The translations under genes and the position numbers were made by a program. From positions 1-64,000 of the forward strand of contig NZ_STGU01000007.1 in the NCBI RefSeq assembly GCF_004912135.1: a stretch of DNA of 64,000 nt, written 5' to 3'. The stretch comes from Rhizobium rosettiformans W3 (GTDB lineage Bacteria; Pseudomonadota; Alphaproteobacteria; Rhizobiales; Rhizobiaceae). Under the pieces are notes generated by a model. It was not told where the DNA came from. It saw only the letters and a program-made list of their open reading frames with translations, and did no database searches. Shown here piece after piece: positions 27,887 to 36,780 of the stretch. Numbering within the stretch: the stretch's first letter is position 1; each line of letters opens with the position of its first letter.

Positions 27887-28483
27887 ATGAAGTCTTTCGC
27901 TCCTCCCGATGCGCTCCGGGCGGCCCGCGCTCTCTTGCGGCTGTCGCAGCAAGAGCTATCCAAGAAGATTCAGGTGACCCGTCAGAGCATATCCGCTGCG
28001 GAGAGCGATGCATCTGCTCCTCTTCCGACGGTGTCGAAAATGCGTCGCTTCTACGAAGACCAGGGGCTGCAGTTCCTCGGTGTGATCGATATCGATACGG
28101 GTAGCATCAATGCCGCTGGTGTGCGCTGGCGACCGCCCGATACTTTCCCACCGGCGCTGACCGAGGCGTCAAAGTACCATGCCGAGTTACATGGTACGAT
28201 GTTCGTTGCGGCTAGGTGCCTCCTTGGAGCGAGCAGAGTTGCGGTCGCGGACCATTCGGCCATATCACTCAAGGATTTGGCAGCGCTTGAAGCCGGTACA
28301 CGCTCTGGTGAGGCATATCACAGGCTGCGCTCATACTATGTTCAAGCCGGCATCGAGTTCATGGGTACTGGTGAGGTTCGAACGGGGCTCTATTATGGTG
28401 TTGGAGTTCGTTGGGCGAATTCGGAACGAGAGTTTTTTGATGACGGGATAAGTGATAAGGGTTTGTCCGTCGGCCGAGCCTAA
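27887..28483 (+). CDS. HTH transcriptional regulator (Xre type)
   Basis: About 198 residues from the ATG at 27887. Residues 5-60 form an Xre helix-turn-helix (DALRAARALLRLSQQELSKK then VTRQSISAAESD), and a second weaker HTH-like repeat follows about 100 residues later (MFVAARCLLGASRVAVADHS then LKDLAALEAGT). Each repeat is followed by a similar short strand pair ending VRW, so the protein is an internal duplication. It is divergent from the protease operon and probably controls it. Its tail overlaps the convergent next gene by four bases. Confidence 0.7.
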   Translation: MKSFAPPDALRAARALLRLSQQELSKKIQVTRQSISAAESDASAPLPTVSKMRRFYEDQGLQFLGVIDIDTGSINAAGVRWRPPDTFPPALTEASKYHAELHGTMFVAARCLLGASRVAVADHSAISLKDLAALEAGTRSGEAYHRLRSYYVQAGIEFMGTGEVRTGLYYGVGVRWANSEREFFDDGISDKGLSVGRA

Positions 28484-29106
28484 CCCTGCCTTCGCAATTC
28501 GGCTCGTGCTTCCATAAGGCGGTCCAGCGCACCAAGTTTGGCCTCCTTGAGGTTCATATACATCTTCGGGTCGTTTCGGACAAACTCGTCCTCAAATCGA
28601 TTCTCCACACGAATTGTGACCCCGTAGCCTGCTCCTTTTCTCCAGATGGAGATATTGAAACCGCGGGCATTGATGTATGCGTTGCCAATCTTGGAGGTTT
28701 TCCACTTCCGTTTATGCCAGTCGTTTCTTATCCGTAGGTCGTCCCGATACTCGCGCTCGCGCCTTTCAGGGCCGTAGTAATCATCTTTCTGTAGAGCCTC
28801 CGCGCACATCAATCCAACCAGGATGCCTTCAGGCACCTTCGCGTGGACCAACGTGTGGGCGAAGCGAACACGCGCATTCAGGCACATTTCGCAACGAATA
28901 TGAGCTGTCCCAGCGTCCTTGAAAGTTGAAAAGCGCCATCCATCTCTAGGGAACGTTTGGTCCTGCCATTTGCCCGAATCAAGCCGGTGGACCTGATCGT
29001 CATTGTCTCCAACTCCTCGGAAGGCGGTCGTCAACGAATGTCTCCATGAATGCGAAAGAGGCGAAACGCCACGTCCTGGGACGGCAGGATGGAAACAATG
29101 GGCCAT
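28480..29106 (-). CDS. Protein of unknown function, last gene of the island
   Basis: 208 residues, cytoplasmic. A CEMC pair in HIRCEMCLN and a later Cys (VGLMCAEAL) could bind metal. A very charged segment YYGPERREREYRDDLRIRN and a C-terminal alpha/beta part (GFNISIWRKGAGYGVTIRV) follow. It converges with the HTH gene and overlaps its stop. No family recognised. It is the last gene before the thyA junction, a place often taken by directionality or accessory proteins, but nothing in it proves that. Confidence 0.5.
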   Translation of the reverse strand: MAHCFHPAVPGRGVSPLSHSWRHSLTTAFRGVGDNDDQVHRLDSGKWQDQTFPRDGWRFSTFKDAGTAHIRCEMCLNARVRFAHTLVHAKVPEGILVGLMCAEALQKDDYYGPERREREYRDDLRIRNDWHKRKWKTSKIGNAYINARGFNISIWRKGAGYGVTIRVENRFEDEFVRNDPKMYMNLKEAKLGALDRLMEARAELRRQG

Positions 29107-29258
29107 CGCGTCAAGGCTGCCTTGGAGGCAATAAGCCCGGACCCACGGCCCGCGTAAGGCTAGCTAGCGTCAAAACGGTCGAAGTGTTAGGGACCTTCTG
29201 AAAGCCCCGAACCTACGGTCGGGGCAAAGCGACATACGTCGATTAGCGTCAGCGATAG

Positions 29259-29310
29259 GCCAAGCTTATTTCGGCGTGTAGCTATGGGGCATAGCCGAAA
29301 TAAGCTTGGC
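29259..29310. repeat. 17-bp perfect inverted repeat near the island end
   Basis: GCCAAGCTTATTTCGGC (29259-29275) and GCCGAAATAAGCTTGGC (29294-29310) are perfectly complementary with an 18-base spacer. CGATAGG also occurs as a direct repeat at 29253-29259 and 29313-29319. The structure sits 55 bases left of the thyA junction, in a stretch (29107-29364) with no gene, so it is a good candidate for a recombinase-binding end; it lacks a T-run typical of terminators. Confidence 0.6.
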
Positions 29311-29364
29311 TACGATAGGTCACAGATGATACCGAAATCACCGATGTTCTTACATTCTGGAAAA

Positions 29365-29637
29365 CCCTTCAACATCGCGTCCTACGCGCTGCTGACCCTG
29401 ATGATGGCGCAGGTGACGGGGCTGGAGCCGGGCGACTTCGTGCACACGCTGGGCGATGCGCATCTCTACGCAAACCATTTCGACCAGGCGAAGCTGCAAC
29501 TGACGCGCACGCCGAAAGCACTGCCGGTCATGAAACTCAATCCGGAGGTGACGGATCTGTTCTCGTTCACCTACGAGGACTTTACGTTGATCGGTTACGA
29601 AGCCGATGCCAGCATCAAGGCACCGATCGCCGTCTAG
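29365..29637 (+). pseudogene. thyA: thyA, C-terminal 90 codons only (thymidylate synthase)
   Basis: From [17 protein letters not shown] the frame follows bacterial ThyA to its normal end IKAPIAV, including [15 protein letters not shown]. This is the final third of a protein of about 264 residues. The active-site Cys and all upstream parts are missing, and the codons before PFNIASYA (HSGK) do not fit the family. The break lies inside the very conserved dUMP-contacting block. folA starts 22 bases later, the usual rhizobial order. Whether an intact or repaired copy exists left of the island cannot be seen here. Confidence 0.93.
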
Positions 29638-29658
29638 GCGTCGGAAGGGCTCGTCTGA

Positions 29659-30180
29659 ATGAATGCGATCAAGACCGTCATCATCGTCGCCGTGTCGGAG
29701 AACGGTATCATCGGCCGCGACGGCGACATGCCGTGGAAGCTGTCGACCGATCTGAAGCGCTTCAAGGCGCTCAGCATGGGCAAGCCTCTGGTGATGGGGC
29801 GCAAGACCTTCGAGTCCGTCGGATCGAAGCCGTTGCCGGGCCGTCCGCATGTCATCGTCAGCCGCAGTCAGCAGATCGAGATGCCGGGTGTAGAGACCGT
29901 CGCAAGCCTGGACGAGGCGCTCCGGCGGGCCAAAGAACTCGCGGCCGATGCCGGTGTTGATGAGGTCTGCGTGGTTGGCGGTGGCGAGATCTACCGACAG
30001 GCTCTCGGGCTTGCGGATGTCCTTTATGTCACCCATGTCGAGACGATCGTGGATGGTGACACCTCGTTCCCGGCGATCGATCCGGAAATCTTCGAGCGGG
30101 TTGAGGAAACACGCGTTCCGGCGGGGGAAAAGGACAATTACCCCACACGCTACGCGATATACCGTCGCAGGGGCGGCTGA
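29659..30180 (+). CDS. folA: Dihydrofolate reductase
   Basis: 173 residues, typical FolA length. Reduces dihydrofolate to tetrahydrofolate with NADPH. Visible family features are the N-terminal strand with NGIIGRDGDMPWKLSTDLKR (Met20 loop, Trp and the catalytic Asp), GRKTFESVG, GRPHVIVSR, and VCVVGGGEIYRQAL near the cofactor site. It normally works with ThyA, which makes dihydrofolate; here its upstream partner is interrupted by the island, so folA and the genes behind it may have lost their native promoter. Confidence 0.95.
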   Translation: MNAIKTVIIVAVSENGIIGRDGDMPWKLSTDLKRFKALSMGKPLVMGRKTFESVGSKPLPGRPHVIVSRSQQIEMPGVETVASLDEALRRAKELAADAGVDEVCVVGGGEIYRQALGLADVLYVTHVETIVDGDTSFPAIDPEIFERVEETRVPAGEKDNYPTRYAIYRRRGG

Positions 30181-30332
30181 TAACGCAAAATTTGCCCTTT
30201 CCGCAGAAGAAGTTGGCCGCCTCGCGTTGAAAGGAGTGGCTGCGATACCTATAACCCTCTGGAACCTCATGCATGTCGGCCGACCGGCCCGCGGGCAGGG
30301 GACTTGGGAGCTTTTACAGCAAAGAGGTATTG

Positions 30333-31457
30333 ATGCCCTGGAGCAATCAGAACGGCGGCGGCGGCCCATGGGGCGGCGGCGGCGGCGGTGGTAATAATCA
30401 GGGCCCCTGGGGGCAGGGGCCAAACCGGCCACGCGGTAACGGTGGCGGCGGCAATCAGCCCCCGGATCTCGAAGAACTCATCCGTCGCGGTCAGGACCGG
30501 CTCAAGAATGTCGTCCCCGGCGGTTTCAACGGCGGTGCCTTCGTCATCGTCGGTATCGTGCTGGTCGCCTTCTGGCTGATCCAGGCCGTCTATACCGTCC
30601 AGCCGGACGAGCGTGGCGTCGAACTCCGCTTCGGCAAGCCCAAGGAAGAAGTGGCCATGCCTGGCCTGCACTTCCATCTTTGGCCGATCGAATCCGTCGA
30701 GATCGTCAAGGTCACCGAGCAGCAGCAGAACATCGGCAGCCGTCCGACCTCGAGCAATCCGGGCGCCGGCCTAATGCTCAGCGGCGACCAGAACATCGTC
30801 AGCGTCCAGTTCTCGGTGCTCTACACGGTCTCTGACCCGCAGGCCTATCTGTTCAATCTTGAAGACCCGACGCAGACCCTGCAGCAGGTCTCGGAAAGCG
30901 CCATGCGCGAAGTGGTCGGTCGCCGTCCGGCACAGGACGTCTTCCGCGACAATCGTGAGGAGATCTCCACGCAGGTTCGCGACATCATTCAGGGCACCAT
31001 GGATACTTATGGTGCCGGGATCGCGATCAATGCTGTTCCGATCGAAGACGCTGCTCCGCCGCGCGAAGTGGCCGAAGCCTTCGAAGAAGTCCAGCGCGCG
31101 CAGCAGGATGAAGATCGTTTCGTTGAAGAAGCCAACCAGTATGCCAACCAGCGTCTCGGTCAGGCACGCGGTCAGGCTGCGCAGATCCGTGAAGAAGCGG
31201 CTGCCTACAAGGATCGTGTCGTCAAGGAGGCCGAAGGTGAGGCTCAGCGCTTCGTCTCGATCTACAACGAATACGTCAAGGCCCCCGATGTCACGCGCCA
31301 GCGCCTCTATCTCGAAACGATGGAGAATGTCCTGCGCAATTCCAACAAGGTGATCATCGACGAGCAGCAGGGCGTCCTGCCTTATCTGCCGCTCAACGAA
31401 ATCACGCGCCAGTCGGGCAATCAGCCTGCCGGCCAGTCGGCGACGGGAGGGAACTGA
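30333..31457 (+). CDS. hflK: HflK, membrane protease modulator subunit
   Basis: 374 residues from the ATG at 30333 (AGAGGT upstream). A Gly/Asn/Pro-rich cytoplasmic N-terminus typical of HflK precedes one transmembrane helix (GGAFVIVGIVLVAFWLIQAVY) and an SPFH/band-7 domain (TVQPDERGVELRFGKP onward) with a helical C-terminal arm rich in Glu/Gln/Ala. HflK assembles with HflC into a large periplasmic cage that regulates FtsH. hflC follows with a one-base gap. No defect seen. Confidence 0.95.
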   Translation: MPWSNQNGGGGPWGGGGGGGNNQGPWGQGPNRPRGNGGGGNQPPDLEELIRRGQDRLKNVVPGGFNGGAFVIVGIVLVAFWLIQAVYTVQPDERGVELRFGKPKEEVAMPGLHFHLWPIESVEIVKVTEQQQNIGSRPTSSNPGAGLMLSGDQNIVSVQFSVLYTVSDPQAYLFNLEDPTQTLQQVSESAMREVVGRRPAQDVFRDNREEISTQVRDIIQGTMDTYGAGIAINAVPIEDAAPPREVAEAFEEVQRAQQDEDRFVEEANQYANQRLGQARGQAAQIREEAAAYKDRVVKEAEGEAQRFVSIYNEYVKAPDVTRQRLYLETMENVLRNSNKVIIDEQQGVLPYLPLNEITRQSGNQPAGQSATGGN

Positions 31458-31458
31458 C

Positions 31459-32460
31459 ATGCAGAACCGTCTTCCCTATATCCTCGTCGCTATCGGCGTC
31501 GCCCTGTTCTTCGTCTACTCGTCGATATTCGTGGTCAACGAACGCGAACAGGCCATCGTCCTGCGCTTCGGTCAGATCCAGGACGTGAAGACCGAACCGG
31601 GCATTTACTTCAAGCTGCCCTTCGCCTTCATCGACGCTGACCGGGTACAGTATGTCGAAGACCGCGCCCTGCGCTTCGACCTGCCGAATATCCGCGTTCA
31701 GGTCCGTGGTGGCGCCTTCTACGAAGTTGACGCCTTCGCGGTCTATCGCATCGCCGATGCCCGCCGTTTCCGTGAGACGGTTTCGGCCGACCGTGAAGCT
31801 GCAGAATCGCGTCTGCGCACACGTCTCGACGCAGCCCTGCGCCGTGTCTACGGTCTGCGCAACTTCGATGCGGCGCTTTCCGAAGAGCGTGGTTCTATGA
31901 TGTCGGACGTCCGCAACGACCTTCAGGCGGCGGCCGAGAGCCTCGGCCTGCAGGTGACCGATGTGCGCATCCGCCGTACCGATCTCACGCAGGAAGTCTC
32001 GCAGCAGACCTTCCAGCGCATGAAGGCCGAGCGTCTGGCCGAAGCCGAACTGATCCGCGCCCGCGGTAACGAAGAAAGCCAGCGTCGCCGGGCGATCGCC
32101 GACCGTCAGGTCGTCGAGCTTCAGGCCGAAGCGCAGCGCGATTCGGAAATCCTGCGCGGTGAGGGCGATGCTCAGCGGAACAACATCTTCGCCGAGGCCT
32201 TCCAGCGCGATCCGGGCTTCTTCGAGTTCTACCGCTCGATGCGGGCCTATGTCGCCGCCTTGAGCGATCAGGGCACGACCATGGTCCTGTCGCCGGACTC
32301 TGATTTCTTCCGCTTCTTCAACAGCGGGATGAACACAGGTGGCGCTTCGCAAGGCACTCCGACGCCGCCGGCAGGCACGACGGCACCTTCGGCGCAAGCG
32401 CCGGCGCAGGCGCCAGCGCAGGCACCGGCTCCGACGCCGCCGGCAACCGTCGGCAATTGA
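31459..32460 (+). CDS. hflC: HflC, membrane protease modulator subunit
   Basis: 333 residues. An N-terminal transmembrane helix (YILVAIGVALFFVYSSIFVV) is followed by the band-7 domain (NEREQAIVLRFGQIQDVKTE) and a long helical region (AERLAEAELIRARGNEESQR), ending in FFNSGM and an Ala/Pro/Gln low-complexity tail of PAQA repeats absent from the E. coli protein. Partner of HflK, one base upstream, in FtsH control. The DUF2065 gene starts five bases after its stop. Confidence 0.95.
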   Translation: MQNRLPYILVAIGVALFFVYSSIFVVNEREQAIVLRFGQIQDVKTEPGIYFKLPFAFIDADRVQYVEDRALRFDLPNIRVQVRGGAFYEVDAFAVYRIADARRFRETVSADREAAESRLRTRLDAALRRVYGLRNFDAALSEERGSMMSDVRNDLQAAAESLGLQVTDVRIRRTDLTQEVSQQTFQRMKAERLAEAELIRARGNEESQRRRAIADRQVVELQAEAQRDSEILRGEGDAQRNNIFAEAFQRDPGFFEFYRSMRAYVAALSDQGTTMVLSPDSDFFRFFNSGMNTGGASQGTPTPPAGTTAPSAQAPAQAPAQAPAPTPPATVGN

Positions 32461-32464
32461 CCTG

Positions 32465-32650
32465 ATGGACGACCTGCTCGCAGGGTTCGCTATCTTTTTG
32501 ATCATCGAGGGGCTGGCCTATGCGCTGGCCCCTCGTTTCATTGTGCGGATGGCAAGGCTCCTGCCGCATGTTCCGGAAGACCAATTGCGGCTTCTCGGGC
32601 TCGGCGCCGTGACAATCGGTGTCGCAATCGTCTGGTTGCTGCAGCGCTGA
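32465..32650 (+). CDS. DUF2065 small membrane protein
   Basis: 61 residues from the ATG at 32465. Two hydrophobic helices (FAIFLIIEGLAYALAP; LGLGAVTIGVAIVWLL) are joined by a short basic loop, the standard layout of the DUF2065 family (E. coli YjeT), which is habitually found next to hflKC. Function unknown; probably part of the hflKC operon. Confidence 0.9.
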   Translation: MDDLLAGFAIFLIIEGLAYALAPRFIVRMARLLPHVPEDQLRLLGLGAVTIGVAIVWLLQR

Positions 32651-32760
32651 CAAGATCTGGTCGCAACCGGCGGATAGAGCTATTCCGGGAATTGTGATTT
32701 TCCCTCTGCCCAAACCGCCTTATGCTCTATGAGACCCCAGACAAATCAGCGAGGAAGCCG

Positions 32761-34362
32761 ATGATGAAACCTGCCCGCACGTCGCGAATGATTCTGCCGG
32801 CTCTCCTCGTGGGAACCGCGCTGGCTGTTGGCACGGTTGGCGCACCGGAGCGCGTTTACGCCCAGGGGCCTGATTCGGTTGCCGATCTTGCAAGCGGCCT
32901 GCTGGGCGCGGTGGTCAACATCTCGACGTCCCAGAGCGTCGCCGACGAGGGCGAGGGCCCCTTGCCGCAGGTGCCGGAAGGATCGCCGTTCCAGGAGCTG
33001 TTCGAAGACTTCTATCGGAACCGTGAAGGGGCCGAGCCGAACAGCAAGGTCAATTCGCTGGGTTCCGGCTTCGTGATCGATCCGACCGGCTTCATCGTGA
33101 CCAACAATCACGTGATCGAAAACGCTGACGACATCGAGGTGATCTTTTCCGACGGCTCCAAGCTCAAGGCGAAGTTGATCGGCACCGATACCAAGACCGA
33201 CCTTTCGGTTCTGAAGGTCGAACCGCCACAGCCTTTGACGTCGGTGAAGTTCGGCGATTCCAAGAAGATGCGCATCGGCGACTGGGTCATGGCGATCGGC
33301 AACCCGTTCGGCCTCGGTGGATCGGTAACCGTCGGCATCATCTCGGCCAGTGGCCGCAACATCAATGCCGGCCCCTATGATAACTTCATCCAGACCGATG
33401 CGGCCATCAACAAGGGCAATTCCGGCGGCCCGCTGTTCAACATGAATGGCGAGGTCATCGGCATCAACACCGCGATCATTTCACCAAGCGGTGGATCGAT
33501 CGGGATCGGTTTTGCCGTTCCGACCGAACTCGCCGAGAATATCGTCAACCAGCTAATCGAGTTCGGCGAAACACGTCGTGGCTGGCTCGGCGTGCGCATC
33601 CAGCCGGTCTCGGACGAGGTGGCGGAAAGCATGAAGATCGGTCGCGCGCGCGGCGCCTTGATCAGCGGCGTCGTCGAAGGCGGCCCGGTGGCGAATGGGC
33701 CGATCCAGGTCGGCGACATCGTCACCAGCTTCAACGGTCGTGCCATTGCCGAGACCCGCGATCTGACACGGATCGTGGCCGAGAGCCCGATCGGCGAGCC
33801 GCTCGACGTGGTAATCCTGCGTGACGGCAAGGAGCAGACCGTGAAGGTGACGCTCGGCCGTCTCGAGGACGACGAGGTGGCGAGCAACGAAACCGATCCG
33901 GAAACCGTGGTCGAACCGGGTGAAGAGGGAACGGCACCGGAGGATCAGGATGGCGATACCCCGTCCGATGATCCGCAGGCGGGTGAAGAAGCGCCGCAGG
34001 CCGAAGAGGCTCCGGGCGACGCACCCGGCGCCGAAGATCAGGCGCAGCAGGCGGCGCCTGTCACTGAGGGCTTGATCGGCGTGGAGCTGTCTGAACTCGA
34101 CGATGCCAAGCGTCAGAGCTTCTCCATCGCCGAGGGTGTCGAAGGGGTTTTGATCACCCGCGTCCTCCCGGGCTCCAAGGCCGAGGGCAAGGGGCTGAAG
34201 GTCGGCGAGGTGATCGTCGAAGTCGCGCAGGAATTCATGAAGACGCCGCAACAGGTCGCGCAGAAACTCACCAGCATCAAGGGTGAAGGACGGCGCAGCG
34301 GCTATCTGATGATCGCAGACAGCGACGGCAATCTGAGACTTGTTGCGGTGCCGCTCGAATAG
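32761..34362 (+). CDS. degP: DegP/Do-family periplasmic serine protease
   Basis: 533 residues from the ATG at 32761 (GAGGAAG upstream). A signal peptide (MILPALLVGTALAVGTVG, cleavage near VYAQ) precedes a trypsin-like domain with catalytic H117 (TNNHVIEN), D147 (KTDLSVLK) and S221 (GNSGGPLF). Two PDZ domains follow (about 285-370 and 440-530), separated by an acidic Glu/Asp/Pro/Ala-rich linker much longer than in E. coli DegP. Degrades or chaperones misfolded envelope proteins. The hflKC-DUF2065-degP order is usual in rhizobia. Confidence 0.95.
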   Translation: MMKPARTSRMILPALLVGTALAVGTVGAPERVYAQGPDSVADLASGLLGAVVNISTSQSVADEGEGPLPQVPEGSPFQELFEDFYRNREGAEPNSKVNSLGSGFVIDPTGFIVTNNHVIENADDIEVIFSDGSKLKAKLIGTDTKTDLSVLKVEPPQPLTSVKFGDSKKMRIGDWVMAIGNPFGLGGSVTVGIISASGRNINAGPYDNFIQTDAAINKGNSGGPLFNMNGEVIGINTAIISPSGGSIGIGFAVPTELAENIVNQLIEFGETRRGWLGVRIQPVSDEVAESMKIGRARGALISGVVEGGPVANGPIQVGDIVTSFNGRAIAETRDLTRIVAESPIGEPLDVVILRDGKEQTVKVTLGRLEDDEVASNETDPETVVEPGEEGTAPEDQDGDTPSDDPQAGEEAPQAEEAPGDAPGAEDQAQQAAPVTEGLIGVELSELDDAKRQSFSIAEGVEGVLITRVLPGSKAEGKGLKVGEVIVEVAQEFMKTPQQVAQKLTSIKGEGRRSGYLMIADSDGNLRLVAVPLE

Positions 34363-34365
34363 CGA

Positions 34366-36741
34366 TCAGGCCGAGAGACGCTGGACAGACGTGCTGTTGT
34401 CACGGAGATATTGCTCGAAACGGTCGAGTGGCTTCGGCCGCCCGACGAGATAGCCCTGGATCTCGCCACAGCCGAGTTGCCGCAGCAGTTCGAACTGACC
34501 GTTGGTTTCCACGCCTTCCGCTGCGACGCTCATGCGCAGGTCGCGGGCGAGCTTGATGACGGCCTCGACAATCGCGCGGCTGTCGGAGTTGGTCTCGAGG
34601 TCCGAGATGAAGGACTGATCGATCTTGAGCTTGTCGAAGTGGTAGCGGCGCAGATAGCTCAGCGACGAGAAGCCCGTTCCGAAATCGTCGAGCGCGATGC
34701 GCAGGCCGAGCCGCGACAGGGAGGCGAGCGTTTCCTCAATGCCGATCGTCGTCTCCATCAAAAGGCTTTCGGTGACCTCGAGTTCCAGGCGATGGGCCGG
34801 CAGGTCGTTCTGGCGCAGGGCCGTTTCGACCAGTGGCAGCAGGCCAGGGCTCAGGAACTGGCGAGATGACAGGTTCACGGCGATGCGGATGCTATCCGGC
34901 CAGCTCGCCGCGTCCTTGCAGGCCTGGCGAAGAACCCAGCTGCCGATCGCGCCGATCTGGCCCGATTCTTCAGCGATGGGAATGAACTCGGCCGGGCTGA
35001 TGACGCCCAGCGTCGGATGGGTCCAGCGAAGAAGCGCCTCCGCGCAGACGACCTTCCGGGATTGGGCGTCAATCAGTGGCTGATAGTTGATGCTGAGCTG
35101 TTCTTCCGCCACGGCGAGCGCCAGTTCCTGCTCGATCAGGCTTCTGCGTCGAGCTGCGGCGTCGAGAGAGGAATCGAAGAAGCGGTAGCGATTTCTGCCG
35201 TCGGCCTTGGCGCGGTAAAGGGCCAAGTCCGCGTTGCGCATGAGCTGGTCGGGGTCCGTGCCATCGATCGGGGCACAGGCAATGCCGATGCTGACGCCGA
35301 TATGCGCCATGCCCGTGCGAAGGGCAATCGGCTTTTGCAGCTTGTCGATGATCCTTGCCGCGAGCAAGGCAGCACTCTGCGGGTCGTCACCGGAGAGATG
35401 CAGGATGGCAAACTCATCCCCGCCGACGCGCGCCAGCGTATCGGATTCGCCGCGCAGCTGGCTCAGGATGCTGGCGACCGAGCGCAGCAACTCGTCGCCG
35501 CCCGTGTGTCCCAGGTTGTCATTGATCTGCTTGAAGCGATCGAGGTCGAGGAGGAGAACGGAGAAGAGGTCGCCGAAGCGCTCATGGCGGGAGACGGCGC
35601 GGGTGAAATCCTCCGCCAGCATCACCCGATTGCCGACCTCCGTCAGCGGATCGTGGCGCGCCATGTGCTCGATACGGATCCGGCTTTCACGGCTGGCGGT
35701 CACGTCACGGCCGACGCCACGATATCCCGTGAAGTTGCCCTTCTCGTCCAGAATGGCTTTGGCCGTCAGGGACCAGATCGCCAGTTCGCCGCCGAGCTCG
35801 ACACAGATGTCCTGGTCGCGGAACGTCTGCTTGGAGAGCAGGCTGTTGACGAAGTTCTCATGACAGTTGCGACCGTCCACACTGACCGGCGAGAAGGGAA
35901 TGATGCTGGTGATCGGCCGGCCGAGGACCATGTTTTCCGGCACCTGCATTTGCTCGTAAAAACGTGCGGATGCGCGCTCCAGATTGAAGTCGCTGTCGAC
36001 ACCCCAAAGCCAGTCGGCAGCATTCTCCTCGAAGTCGTTGAGCAGAAGATTGATCACATCACGCTGTTCGTCTGCGGCGAACTTCGCGCGGACGCGCTCC
36101 GTCAGGCTGCGGCATACGGCCAGTGATGATCGGATGATGATGGCCGCGAAGACGAGGTAGAGGGCGAATAGGTAGGCGCCTACCATCGTCGGATCGCGGG
36201 AGAGGGCAACGGCCGCGCCGATGGCTACCGTGCCGCAGAAGGTGATCGCTGCCGGCGGAATGGTTGCCAGTGCAAATCCACCGCCGCCGGCCATGCCGAC
36301 GGTCAAGGCGATCAACACCATCCGCTGCGTTTCATCGGCGACGTGATAGGCAACGACGTCCAGTGTCGCCCAAAGGCCGCTGAGCAAGGCAGCGTAGATG
36401 ACTGCCCGGACCGTTCCACGAAGGCTTGCGCGCTCTCGCGGGCCCCGATTGCGGTTGCGCCACCAGGAAAAGCTCGTGTGGACGGCGCTGACAAAAATGA
36501 GCAGGCAGACGATATTGACCGCCGTGGATGCCGAACTTCCCTGGAAAACCAGCATCGCAAGCGTCGCGTTGCACACATTTGCAGCCATCATCCATGGGGT
36601 GCTGGCCCCGACGATGGAGAGGCGGACGGCGCGAATACGTTCGGCTTCTTCCGCTGTCTGGCCGCCTTCTCCAAGGCGCAGGAAGCGGTCGAACATGCGG
36701 ATCATCGGGCCGGCTACACGCGCAAGGATTCTTGTGTCCAT
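34366..36741 (-). CDS. GGDEF-EAL membrane protein (c-di-GMP turnover)
   Basis: About 791 residues from the ATG at 36741 (a GTG at 36759 is possible; neither has a strong ribosome site). N-terminal hydrophobic helices (about 40-215) anchor it; a PAS-like segment with VLGRPITSIIPFSPVS and YRGVGRDVTASRE follows. A GGDEF domain keeps an intact GGDEF motif near residue 440 (RVGGDEFAIL), and a complete EAL domain begins CAEALLRW. Both catalytic signatures look intact, so it may make or degrade c-di-GMP. It converges with degP. Confidence 0.93.
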   Translation of the reverse strand: MDTRILARVAGPMIRMFDRFLRLGEGGQTAEEAERIRAVRLSIVGASTPWMMAANVCNATLAMLVFQGSSASTAVNIVCLLIFVSAVHTSFSWWRNRNRGPRERASLRGTVRAVIYAALLSGLWATLDVVAYHVADETQRMVLIALTVGMAGGGGFALATIPPAAITFCGTVAIGAAVALSRDPTMVGAYLFALYLVFAAIIIRSSLAVCRSLTERVRAKFAADEQRDVINLLLNDFEENAADWLWGVDSDFNLERASARFYEQMQVPENMVLGRPITSIIPFSPVSVDGRNCHENFVNSLLSKQTFRDQDICVELGGELAIWSLTAKAILDEKGNFTGYRGVGRDVTASRESRIRIEHMARHDPLTEVGNRVMLAEDFTRAVSRHERFGDLFSVLLLDLDRFKQINDNLGHTGGDELLRSVASILSQLRGESDTLARVGGDEFAILHLSGDDPQSAALLAARIIDKLQKPIALRTGMAHIGVSIGIACAPIDGTDPDQLMRNADLALYRAKADGRNRYRFFDSSLDAAARRRSLIEQELALAVAEEQLSINYQPLIDAQSRKVVCAEALLRWTHPTLGVISPAEFIPIAEESGQIGAIGSWVLRQACKDAASWPDSIRIAVNLSSRQFLSPGLLPLVETALRQNDLPAHRLELEVTESLLMETTIGIEETLASLSRLGLRIALDDFGTGFSSLSYLRRYHFDKLKIDQSFISDLETNSDSRAIVEAVIKLARDLRMSVAAEGVETNGQFELLRQLGCGEIQGYLVGRPKPLDRFEQYLRDNSTSVQRLSA

Positions 36742-36780
36742 AGCGCAATTTATAGCCACTACATTTTAAGTCTGCGTAAA

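Larger units (their letters stand above)
1..29364. mobile_element. Genomic island (left end outside window) inserted in thyA
   Basis: This block carries recombinases, an IS66 element, defence-like operons and orphan genes, and is visibly less G+C-rich than the sequence to its right. Its right boundary is sharp: at about 29365 the reading frame becomes the C-terminal third of thymidylate synthase, followed 21 bp after the thyA stop by folA. The recombinase trio at the left edge is the likely integration module. The left junction lies outside the window, so it is unknown whether the island restores a complete thyA there. The internal IS66 element, IS66 remnant and tRNA-like 3' end suggest a composite built in several steps. 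Confidence 0.8.

Noticed and set aside
29198-29226. GCCCCGA/TCGGGGC hairpin as terminator of the island
   Set aside because: Short stem and no T-run on either side; it may only be chance in a structured end region.
29284-29637. A functional short thyA starting upstream of the junction
   Set aside because: The active-site Cys and two thirds of the protein are missing; the upstream codons are island sequence.
35017-36126. A 369-codon plus-strand frame opposite the GGDEF-EAL gene
   Set aside because: Antisense shadow of a gene with intact GGDEF and EAL motifs.
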